Part shown: positions 7,456 to 14,595 of the stretch, one piece after another | How positions within the stretch are numbered: position 1 is the stretch's first letter | Layout of the letters: every line of letters begins with the position of its first letter | Origin: Blastocatellia bacterium | Lineage (GTDB): Bacteria > Acidobacteriota > Blastocatellia > Pyrinomonadales > Pyrinomonadaceae | Assembly: GCA_013695195.1 (NCBI GenBank) | Contig: JACDAY010000104.1 | Location: 1-17,863, forward strand | Length of the DNA stretch: 17,863 nucleotides | Reading direction: 5' to 3' | Notes under the pieces: generated by a model | What the model was told of the DNA's origin: nothing | What the model saw: the letters and a program-made list of their open reading frames with translations, nothing else | Databases searched by the model: none | Translations under genes and position numbers: made by a program

Positions 7456-8474
7456 AAAACCGTATCCGGTTATTTCTAATCGCATTAGTTGCTGCATTCA
7501 GCGCGGCGTCTCTTCTTCCTGTAACAACGGCCCAGAAAAGGCGGGACAATTTTTCGCACGCCACGGCTTCGCACAAAAAAATCGACTGTAGTTCCTGTCA
7601 TAAGGTGCCAACTGCGAACTGGATCCAGGCGCGCGGTTTTCCTGACGTCGCGGATTATCCGGGCCACGATTCCTGCATTCAATGTCATCGCAATGATTTT
7701 TTTCGCGGCAACCGTCCGGCAATATGTTCGACCTGCCATGTAACTTCCTCGCCGCGCGGAGAAGCGCGTTTTGCATTTCCGGTGCGTTCGCGCTCACAGG
7801 AGTTTTCAACAATCTTTCCGCATGACGTGCATCAGAATCTTATCGCGTCATCGAAAAAAAGCAGGAGCGATGTCGCCGTTGCTCATTTTGTCCGCGCCGG
7901 GTTCAAGGCTGCCGCCGATGACGATAAGCCGCAGTTTAATAATTGCGCTATTTGCCACGCAACGCCGGCCGAGGTGCCGAAATTCGAGTCGCGGATTCTG
8001 GGTTCCCTCCAGCCGCTTACAGACGCGGCGGCGGAAAGCTTTACACCAACAGCGGCTTTTTTCAAGGACGCTCCGAATACTCATGCGTCCTGTTTTAACT
8101 GTCATTACCAAAACCAAAAGCCAAACCGAACAGACTGCGCGGGCTGTCACGTATTGACCAAGCCGTATTTTGAATCGAACGTTATAAAGCGCTTTTCGCT
8201 GAAATTCAATCATCAGGACAAAGACCATATAAACAAAGACTGCACAACATGTCATGTCCGTATCACTCAAAACGCCGATCTGAAAACAATGATGAATGCG
8301 GATGTCCCGATCTTGACGTGCAGCACAAGCTCGTGTCATGGCGATAATATTAAAACCGAAATCTCCCAACGCGAAGCGAGTATTACTGCGAGTCAGCCGG
8401 CCTTTCAATGTACATACTGCCATACGCCGTCTATCGGAAGGTTTCAGATTCCGCCGAGCCATCAGAGCCGTTGA
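7452..8474 (+). CDS. Secreted nonahaem c-type cytochrome with one CX4CH site
   Basis: The predicted protein has 340 residues, starting at GTG 7452 in a GTGA overlap with the preceding stop. A signal peptide spans about residues 1-27 (LFLIALVAAFSAASLLPVTT). Eight CXXCH sites (first at residue 46, last at 320) are joined by one CX4CH site at residues 290-296 (CSTSSCH), giving nine predicted haems. Several additional His residues (FSHA, HDVHQ, FNHQDKDH) could be axial ligands, as in cytochrome c3-type multihaem proteins. It is a periplasmic electron carrier or wire by family knowledge. It is followed after eight bases by another nonahaem cytochrome with a similar opening haem pattern (CSSCH then GHDSCIQCH versus CDSCH then GHDSCIGCH), so the pair may derive from duplication. 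Confidence 0.9.
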   Translation: MKNRIRLFLIALVAAFSAASLLPVTTAQKRRDNFSHATASHKKIDCSSCHKVPTANWIQARGFPDVADYPGHDSCIQCHRNDFFRGNRPAICSTCHVTSSPRGEARFAFPVRSRSQEFSTIFPHDVHQNLIASSKKSRSDVAVAHFVRAGFKAAADDDKPQFNNCAICHATPAEVPKFESRILGSLQPLTDAAAESFTPTAAFFKDAPNTHASCFNCHYQNQKPNRTDCAGCHVLTKPYFESNVIKRFSLKFNHQDKDHINKDCTTCHVRITQNADLKTMMNADVPILTCSTSSCHGDNIKTEISQREASITASQPAFQCTYCHTPSIGRFQIPPSHQSR

Positions 8475-8482
8475 GATATTAG

Positions 8483-9370
8483 ATGAAATCCCGGGGAGCA
8501 TTTAAAAACTCGTTAAAGACGGCCGTGATTCTGGCGGCTTTAATATCATTTGCAGCAAGCTGCCTGCAACAGGCCCAAAAACCCGATCTTGCTATCACAG
8601 CAGTTAATACTCATTCACCGGCGTCGGAACGGAGTTCGGATAAAAATTACGGTACGTTTTTGCACAGCGTTCCCGAACATCATGAGGTAACCTGCGATTC
8701 ATGCCATCAGCGCGAAAGAGGTTTGCCCGATCTGAAATTCGCCGGACATGATTCCTGTATCGGCTGCCACATGAACGAGTTTACGAATGCCAAATCGGGC
8801 ATCTGCGCCACCTGCCACAGCGATCTGCAGTCCGCTTCTCCAGCCATGAATCCGTTTCCTGCCAAGTTCAACGAAGGTTTTAACATGAAGTTCGACCATG
8901 CGGCGCATACACGGGGCGATGCCCGTCCGGCGCAGGGCTGCGCATCCTGTCATCAAAGCGCCGGTGCCTCGCAAACCATCCCGGTTGGAGTCCAGGCTCA
9001 CGCAAACTGTTTTACCTGTCATACACCCGAAAGCAATATCGGGTCATGCACGGTCTGCCATGAGGTTGCTCCTTACACACGCACGCCATCGGTTACCGCC
9101 GTAATCAAGGCGGTTTTTCGACATTCTGATCACAGCCTCCGCCAGGGCGTGAGCTGCGCCGAATGCCACACGGTAAGGGCATCGGCACCGCAATCCCAAC
9201 AGGTAAGCGCACCCGTCGCGGTTCAGCATTTTTCGGCGTCAGCGGTGGTTAGCTGCAGGACATGCCATAACGATAGACGCGCTTTCGGCGAAAAGGACTT
9301 CTCCAATTGCGCCCGCTGCCATTCAGGCTCGGGTTTCGATATGCTGCCGCCCGGATTGGGGCAAAATTAA
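8483..9370 (+). CDS. Nonahaem c-type cytochrome, probable lipoprotein
   Basis: The predicted protein has 295 residues. The N-terminus has basic residues, a hydrophobic stretch and AASC with Cys at position 27, a plausible lipobox, so the mature protein is probably lipid-anchored to a membrane in the periplasm or on the outer membrane. Nine CXXCH sites run from residue 71 (CDSCH) to 276 (CARCH). Non-CXXCH His in FDHAAH and FRHSDHS are candidate axial ligands. The N-terminal haem pair matches that of the upstream nonahaem protein (GHDSCI-x-CH), pointing to common ancestry. It is the last gene before a 117-base gap holding a promoter. A role passing electrons between periplasmic carriers and the outer membrane is inferred. 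Confidence 0.88.
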   Translation: MKSRGAFKNSLKTAVILAALISFAASCLQQAQKPDLAITAVNTHSPASERSSDKNYGTFLHSVPEHHEVTCDSCHQRERGLPDLKFAGHDSCIGCHMNEFTNAKSGICATCHSDLQSASPAMNPFPAKFNEGFNMKFDHAAHTRGDARPAQGCASCHQSAGASQTIPVGVQAHANCFTCHTPESNIGSCTVCHEVAPYTRTPSVTAVIKAVFRHSDHSLRQGVSCAECHTVRASAPQSQQVSAPVAVQHFSASAVVSCRTCHNDRRAFGEKDFSNCARCHSGSGFDMLPPGLGQN

Positions 9371-9445
9371 GCTTGACATCGGCGGGCGAAATAAGCTGCT
9401 TTGGCGGACACTTAACGAACTCAAGACGTGCCGCGCCAAAAATTA

Positions 9446-9474
9446 TTGACATCATTGGTAAAAGGGGTTTTAAT
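9446..9474 (+). promoter_or_regulatory. Strong sigma70-like promoter upstream of the tetrahaem cytochrome
   Basis: TTGACA (9446-9451), a perfect -35 match, is followed after exactly 17 bases by TTTAAT (9469-9474). The predicted transcription start is near 9481, seven bases before the ATG at 9488. This supports a second transcription unit starting at the tetrahaem gene and argues against an in-frame GTG start at 9428, which lies upstream of the promoter. Confidence 0.55.
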
Positions 9475-9487
9475 AGTGCTGCAATCT

Positions 9488-10144
9488 ATGAAAAACTTTG
9501 CAAAATTATTTATGATCGGAGTTTTTGCCCTGACGGCTGCGGCTTTATTTATAAGCAGCGCCGGGTTTTCGAGAATCGGGCAGGGCGTACTTGCTCAAAC
9601 GTCCCCGACGCCACCGGTTTCGAATACGGCTGCGAATGCAAACATCGCGAAACCTGCGGGAAAAGATAAGACGTTTCCGAAGGAATTTACACTCGGCAAG
9701 AACAGCCTGTCCGAATACGGCGAGGTGGCATTTAACCACGACTCGCACGCCTTCAAGCAGTACAGCCCGGACGGCAAATCGGCCGTCGGCTGTACGGAAT
9801 GTCATCATACTGACCAGCCGAAAGCTGCTCTCAAACCGCCGCTGGTTACATCCGAGCGCACTGTCGCCTTGACTCTTGAATCGTGGAAGCAGTCCGATCA
9901 AAAGGTCAACGAATGCCGCTCGTGCCACTTTCAAGACGGAAGCGTACCCGATGGCAAGGTCATGCCCTCCGCAAGCTATACCGACGCAGGTAAGACGACG
10001 AAAAAGGAATTAAACAACGAGCTGGCCTATCACATTAATTGCAATACCTGTCACGATGCGGCGGCGAAACTTCGTCCTGAACTGATAAAGAAAACGGGAT
10101 TCGCGACGGCCAAGGACTGCACGATTTGTCACAAAGCAAACTAA
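9488..10144 (+). CDS. Tetrahaem c-type cytochrome (class III, c3/c7-like)
   Basis: The predicted protein has 218 residues from ATG 9488. I chose this because the signal or anchor segment (LFMIGVFALTAAALFISSAG) starts right after it; the GTG at 9428 lies upstream of the candidate promoter. A Thr/Pro/Ala-rich linker (about residues 36-60) precedes the haem domain. Four CXXCH sites begin at residues 102, 143, 185 and 211, with upstream His (FNHDSHAF, AYHIN) positioned like the axial ligands of class III cytochromes. It is a likely small periplasmic shuttle. The gap to the next gene is three bases, which couples it to the inner-membrane redox module. Confidence 0.88.
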   Translation: MKNFAKLFMIGVFALTAAALFISSAGFSRIGQGVLAQTSPTPPVSNTAANANIAKPAGKDKTFPKEFTLGKNSLSEYGEVAFNHDSHAFKQYSPDGKSAVGCTECHHTDQPKAALKPPLVTSERTVALTLESWKQSDQKVNECRSCHFQDGSVPDGKVMPSASYTDAGKTTKKELNNELAYHINCNTCHDAAAKLRPELIKKTGFATAKDCTICHKAN

Positions 10145-10147
10145 CGC

Positions 10148-10507
10148 ATGAGTTTAAAGCAGTGTGAGAAATGCGGTGAAATGGTTGACGAAGCCAAGGC
10201 TTTTTGCCCGGGCTGCAGTAATCCGTTTGTCAGCGAAATGCAGCGTACGGAAACTTCCGAATTTGAGCTTTCCGGGAGCACGATAGAATTTAGTAAAACG
10301 GCTTATAATTTGCTTCTCTCGGATATGGGGTTGAATATATCCGAGCCGGCGGACGTGAACAAACCAGCCGAAGATTTAGTACCAGAGCCTGAAAGAGATA
10401 TACAAAAACAACCTTCTGCCGGACTCGTCAAATGGATCGCCTTTGGCGGAGCGGTTGTATTATTTCTTCTCTTATTGGCTGCGGCTCTTATATTTTTTGT
10501 TTCTTAA
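10148..10507 (+). CDS. Small zinc-ribbon protein with C-terminal membrane anchor
   Basis: The predicted protein has 119 residues. An N-terminal zinc ribbon has CEKC (Cys6, Cys9) and CPGC (Cys20, Cys23). A polar linker of about 65 residues follows, then one hydrophobic helix at about 95-118 ending at the C-terminus. The expected topology is a cytoplasmic zinc ribbon tail-anchored in the inner membrane. There is no signal peptide and no haem site. Three bases separate it from the tetrahaem cytochrome and 48 from the cNMP/ferredoxin/cytochrome b fusion. I do not recognise a specific function; an adaptor or sensor for the membrane redox complex is possible. Confidence 0.7.
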   Translation: MSLKQCEKCGEMVDEAKAFCPGCSNPFVSEMQRTETSEFELSGSTIEFSKTAYNLLLSDMGLNISEPADVNKPAEDLVPEPERDIQKQPSAGLVKWIAFGGAVVLFLLLLAAALIFFVS

Positions 10508-10555
10508 AGGTATTTTTCAGCCTCCTTAGTCATCTACCCAAGCGTCCGAACAGCG

Positions 10556-13042
10556 ATGCCACGTGAGATAAAAAACCATGAGCAGATAATCGAGGCATTT
10601 CGAAACGTGGACATTGTTTCGGAACTCGTTGAAAAATTGCCTAATGGCGAGTTTCGAAACGAGCTCGACATGGACATTATTTTGTTTGGGCGGCGCTATC
10701 GCGCCGGCAAAGTCGGCCCATACGCACGCCTGCTGGAGTTTCTTCCGGGCGAGATAATAGTTCAGGAACGCACGTGGGAAAGCAGTATCTTTTATGTTCT
10801 TGTAAAAGGCAGGCTCGAAGCCTCGATCACCGAGCAAAATCAGCAATTCAAAAAGGTAGGTGAGATTCCGGAAGGCAGTTCGTTCGGCGAAATGGCGCTT
10901 CTGTCGGGGACGCCGAGAAGCGCGACGGTTGCCGTAGCGGCGGGGGATGATCCGGCGCTAGTGCTCGAATTCACACGCCCGGCACTGCGCCTTCTCCGCA
11001 AGCTGCCGGAGTTTGGACGCTCCCTCGACCGCAATTACCGCTCTTACGGACTTTCCCTAACCCTCAATGAGTTAAAGGATTTCACTCATCTTAAACTCGA
11101 CAGCGGACTGATGAAACGCCTCAATGACGCAGCGAGGTTTGCCGTTTACGAAAAAGACCACGTACTTTTTCACGAAGGCGATCCGATCAACCGCATCGTT
11201 TTCGTCCGCAACGGTTGGATCGAACGAGCAAGCGGCGCAGCTTTTAATCCAAGGGCCGCCGATCTTTTGTTGGATGGCGAAGATACAGCAGGGTTGGATT
11301 TTTTAGGAGCCGGAAGCTGTCTCGGTTTGCACGCCGTCGAAAAGCCCGGCGATTGGAAGTACACGGCAACGGTCAGGGGCCGCGCGGAAGTGATTGAAAT
11401 TGCCGTCTCGCGCCTTCGTGAAGAAAAGGAGATGAGCGCCGCGGTCTTGCCCATATTGCGGAAATCCGCCGGGCCGGACGATTCTCAAAAGCCTTCGCCG
11501 CCCGTCGATAAACGCGTACTGACCGCGACCGGCAGAGAGATCGAAACCGGCGTCGTCGACGGCATCAATCTGCTCGTAATGGACATGGCAAAGTGCATCC
11601 GCTGCGGCAACTGCTCTCTCGCCTGCCACAATGTCCACGGCCATACGCGCCTGACGCGGCGCGGAATCCATATCGAACGCCCGGTAAAGCCGAACAGCTT
11701 TCACATCCAAAGCGTGCTGATACCGTCCGTCTGCATGCACTGCCAGGATCCGGAATGCCTGACGGGCTGCCCGACAGGCGCGATCGCGCGTTTTCCCGGC
11801 GGCGAGATCGATATCGAACCGTCCACGTGTATCGGCTGCGGGGACTGCGCGACGCAGTGTCCATACAACGCAATCTCGATGATACCGCTTGAAAACACCT
11901 CAACAAGCAAGCCGCGAAAATCGCGATTTACGAAGTTCATTTCCGCGTTTTCGCTCCGCCAAATTGAGCTTCCGGCGCCGGTGACGCAGACCGAAAACCT
12001 TCTGGCGGTGAAATGCAATCTTTGCAAGAACACCGGAATGAATCCGCCGGGCGCGAGACGCGCGGCTTATTCTTGCGAAGAAAATTGTCCTACCGGCGCT
12101 TTGGTTCGTGTTAATCCGCATGAGTATTTTGACGAGATCAACAATACGATCGGCCTGATCCAACGCAGCAAAACGCATGCGATCGGCGAAAATATTCATA
12201 AATTCGATCTTTGGGCGACCATCTGGCACGTGATCGGAGCGGCCATGGTTTTAATAGGCGGCGGCCTCGCGGTTTGGGCCACCTACACTTTTTCTCAGGA
12301 CATTCCGTTCGGGCCGAATACTTGGGTTACAATGCGTTGGCTGACCGGATTAACGGGCCTCGCAAGCATTTTGTGGGTAATGGCCTATCCTGCACGAAAG
12401 CAGATATACCGTCGACGGGCCGGGGCTTTGCGTTATTGGATGCTTTCGCACGTTTATATCGGCGTTTTGGCAGCGGTACTTATTTTCGTTCACGGCGGAA
12501 CTAGTTCGGGCGGACTTTTGACGTCGCTTCTGATGATCTCGTTTGACCTGGTAATTGCTTCGGGATTGTTCGGCGGCCTCTGTTATCTGATCGTGCCGCG
12601 ATTAATGACACGGATCGAGCGCGAGCCGCTGCTTTTGGAAGATTTGCAGGCCCGCCGTGAAGAGCTTCGCGCACAGCTTGTCCGCGCGAGCGAGCAGACA
12701 AATAATGAAGATCTAAATCAAGTGATACGAATCGATATTCGCCGCACCTTTCTCGGATTAGGCTATCTTTTCCGCCAATATATTCGGAAGGAAAACCTGA
12801 ACACGATGCTGGCTGACGCCCGCAGTCAATTTCGCGGCGCGGCCGAAAATATGTCGCGCGTGGACGAAGCCCGTTTGATGGAGGCAGTCGAAAGCGCTGC
12901 GACCCTGCGCCGCATCGATGCGCTCTGCTATCTGCATAATCTATTAAAAGTGTGGCTCGCGCCGCATGTTTTGTTTACCTCGCTGATGTTGGTGCTGATG
13001 GCGATTCATATTGTACAGGTCATCTATTTTAATGTTCGATAA
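10556..13042 (+). CDS. Fusion: two cNMP-binding-like domains, four-cluster ferredoxin, dihaem cytochrome b-type membrane domain
   Basis: The predicted protein has 828 residues. Residues about 30-150 form a CRP-type cyclic-nucleotide domain with a canonical phosphate-binding cassette (FGEMALLSGTPRSATVAV, from residue 110). Residues about 190-305 resemble a second such domain whose cassette is degenerate (LGLHAVEKPGDWKYTATV), so it probably does not bind nucleotide. Residues 347-511 have 16 Cys in four groups (CIRCGNCSLAC, CMHCQDPECLTGC, CIGCGDCATQC, CNLC...CEENC), the pattern of DmsB/NrfC-like four [4Fe-4S] subunits. From about 555 come five hydrophobic helices. His632/His646 and His804/His818 are two HX13H pairs, as in dihaem b cytochromes of the ferric-reductase/NOX type. 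There is no helix-turn-helix, so it is not a transcription factor. It likely carries electrons between cytoplasmic donors and the periplasm under nucleotide control (inference). Confidence 0.85.
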   Translation: MPREIKNHEQIIEAFRNVDIVSELVEKLPNGEFRNELDMDIILFGRRYRAGKVGPYARLLEFLPGEIIVQERTWESSIFYVLVKGRLEASITEQNQQFKKVGEIPEGSSFGEMALLSGTPRSATVAVAAGDDPALVLEFTRPALRLLRKLPEFGRSLDRNYRSYGLSLTLNELKDFTHLKLDSGLMKRLNDAARFAVYEKDHVLFHEGDPINRIVFVRNGWIERASGAAFNPRAADLLLDGEDTAGLDFLGAGSCLGLHAVEKPGDWKYTATVRGRAEVIEIAVSRLREEKEMSAAVLPILRKSAGPDDSQKPSPPVDKRVLTATGREIETGVVDGINLLVMDMAKCIRCGNCSLACHNVHGHTRLTRRGIHIERPVKPNSFHIQSVLIPSVCMHCQDPECLTGCPTGAIARFPGGEIDIEPSTCIGCGDCATQCPYNAISMIPLENTSTSKPRKSRFTKFISAFSLRQIELPAPVTQTENLLAVKCNLCKNTGMNPPGARRAAYSCEENCPTGALVRVNPHEYFDEINNTIGLIQRSKTHAIGENIHKFDLWATIWHVIGAAMVLIGGGLAVWATYTFSQDIPFGPNTWVTMRWLTGLTGLASILWVMAYPARKQIYRRRAGALRYWMLSHVYIGVLAAVLIFVHGGTSSGGLLTSLLMISFDLVIASGLFGGLCYLIVPRLMTRIEREPLLLEDLQARREELRAQLVRASEQTNNEDLNQVIRIDIRRTFLGLGYLFRQYIRKENLNTMLADARSQFRGAAENMSRVDEARLMEAVESAATLRRIDALCYLHNLLKVWLAPHVLFTSLMLVLMAIHIVQVIYFNVR

Positions 13043-13050
13043 AGGACGGG

Positions 13051-13127
13051 TCAGAACCGGGATCGGTAGCGACTGGGTTCTTTTAATCGGCGACACAGAA
13101 TCAGGTCACTACCGTTTTCGGTTCTGA
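13051..13127. repeat. Long imperfect palindrome (REP/MITE-like) between two redox genes
   Basis: The outer arms are TCAGAACCGGGATCGGTAG (13051-13069) and CTACCGTTTTCGGTTCTGA (13109-13127), matching at 16 of 19 positions. Inner arms GACTGGGTTCT (13071-13081) and AGAATCAGGTC (13097-13107) continue the stem at 8 of 11, leaving a loop of about 15 bases. It begins eight bases after the stop of the cNMP/ferredoxin fusion. No T-tract follows, so it is not a standard intrinsic terminator. It may be a dispersed palindromic repeat, or an mRNA stem protecting the upstream message. Confidence 0.65.
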
Positions 13128-13170
13128 AAATATGTCGCCACTTTAACGACATGGGAAAAGACGATTTTCG

Positions 13171-14595
13171 ATGAGTCAGAATACCGGAAAATTTACTGTA
13201 TCGTTTCGCGATGCGCAAATGGCGGCGGTTGGATTCGATAAAGAAGCGATACTTATCGGCCGGTTAAAGACGTGCGAGATTGTTTTGGATCATAAAGCAG
13301 TTTCAAGGGTTCATGCAGGGATCAATTTTCTCGATTCAAAGTATTTTCTGATAAATCTTTCCGCTTCAAATATCCTGTCGCTGAACGGCAGGGCACTCAG
13401 GCCGCAAAAGACCGATGTTTTAGCCGGCGGCGATTTTATTCAGATCGGGCCTTTTGTAATTTTTGTAGAACGCAGCAGTGAAGAACTTGCTTTGACGGTA
13501 GAACGCCAATCCGTTGGCGAGGCGCGAAAGGCGACCAGTCTTCCGGCGCTCGGCTCAGTTGTACCGGAAAGTGTAAATCCGGAAGTCGCGGACGTGTTAA
13601 AGGTATTTTGGGAAAAACGCACACGGGAAAAGGAAGATTGGGGATCGCGCCTCCGGCCGACAGAAAAGCCGCAGCCAGGCAAGGCGGTGATCAATTGGAA
13701 ACCGACACTCGATTTGCAGCAGCCGTGGCGTTTGGGCTTATTTTTATGGGCAATTTTGATAATCGGAGCTCTTGGAGTAATCGCGTTTCTCCGTTATCCC
13801 GAGACATACGCCGGCAAACCCCTGGCAACCCCGCACGCAGCGAATATTGAAGGCAGCACTATCGCGTTAACGGCCAACGGGAACTCGTGCACAACCTGCC
13901 ATGCTCCAAATGAGTATGTCGAAACAGCATGCATCCGTTGTCATCAAGCCGACCAGTTTCATGTTTCGAATACAAAGGCTCACGAGGCAGCCGGCATTAC
14001 GTGTACGATTTGCCATCTCGAGCATCAAGGCTCGGATTTTCAAATGCGTGCCGCAGCCGTTCAGGGCTGCGCCGATTGTCACAGCAATGATAATCCAAAA
14101 TCCTATAACGGAAAAAGCGTCCGTACGGCGCATGAAGGCTCATTTGGCTATCCGGTTAAAGACGATAAATGGGTGTGGAGCGGCCTCTATAATGAAATAG
14201 CCGAAACAATTCCGGCCGTGAAAGCCTCGTCTAAGGATGAAACAGAACAGGCCCGCCTCAGCCGGCAGTTTCATGCCGTTCACGTATCGCGCCTGAACGC
14301 ACCCGCCGGAATGACGGCCGACGGCTCGGGACGCGTTTCGTGTTCGAGCTGTCATAAAAGCTTCGATCCGATTGACCGCGACACGCCGCGCCAAACCTGC
14401 GGCGTGTGCCATAATTTGCCGGCCGATTCGAATCCGCCCGCTACTTTCGTAAACGGCATACAGGCAAACTGTGTTTCGTGTCACATCCAGCATCCGTACG
14501 GAAACAACCGCTGGAGCGAATATTTAAGAGAGGAAGCCCGTGATCATCGAAAGAATGTTGTGAATTCGCAAATAAAACAATTGAACGGGAAATGA
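13171..14595 (+). CDS. Fusion: cytoplasmic FHA domain, one membrane helix, periplasmic heptahaem cytochrome c
   Basis: The predicted protein has 474 residues. Residues about 8-100 form an FHA domain: Gly30-Arg31 (ILIGR), Ser45-Arg-Val-His48 (SRVHAGI) and Asn72-Gly73 (SLNGRAL) match the phosphothreonine-peptide-binding signature. There is no N-terminal signal peptide, so this part should be cytoplasmic. A charged linker leads to one membrane helix at about 188-208 (LGLFLWAILIIGALGVIAFL). Seven CXXCH sites follow between residues 240 and 438: four in 240-304, a gap of about 90 residues, then three from 391. Haem c attaches only outside the cytoplasm, which fixes the topology. The stop overlaps the next ATG (ATGA). 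A phosphorylation-dependent dock that recruits cytoplasmic partners to an electron carrier is inferred. Confidence 0.88.
   Translation: MSQNTGKFTVSFRDAQMAAVGFDKEAILIGRLKTCEIVLDHKAVSRVHAGINFLDSKYFLINLSASNILSLNGRALRPQKTDVLAGGDFIQIGPFVIFVERSSEELALTVERQSVGEARKATSLPALGSVVPESVNPEVADVLKVFWEKRTREKEDWGSRLRPTEKPQPGKAVINWKPTLDLQQPWRLGLFLWAILIIGALGVIAFLRYPETYAGKPLATPHAANIEGSTIALTANGNSCTTCHAPNEYVETACIRCHQADQFHVSNTKAHEAAGITCTICHLEHQGSDFQMRAAAVQGCADCHSNDNPKSYNGKSVRTAHEGSFGYPVKDDKWVWSGLYNEIAETIPAVKASSKDETEQARLSRQFHAVHVSRLNAPAGMTADGSGRVSCSSCHKSFDPIDRDTPRQTCGVCHNLPADSNPPATFVNGIQANCVSCHIQHPYGNNRWSEYLREEARDHRKNVVNSQIKQLNGK

Noticed and set aside
9428..9487. GTG at 9428 as start of the tetrahaem cytochrome
   Set aside because: The extension spans a near-consensus promoter and precedes the natural signal segment.
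10556..11460. CRP-like region as a transcription regulator
   Set aside because: No helix-turn-helix follows; the chain goes on to ferredoxin motifs and membrane helices.
13051..13127. Palindrome as an intrinsic terminator
   Set aside because: No T-tract follows either arm on the plus strand (GAAAATATG comes next).
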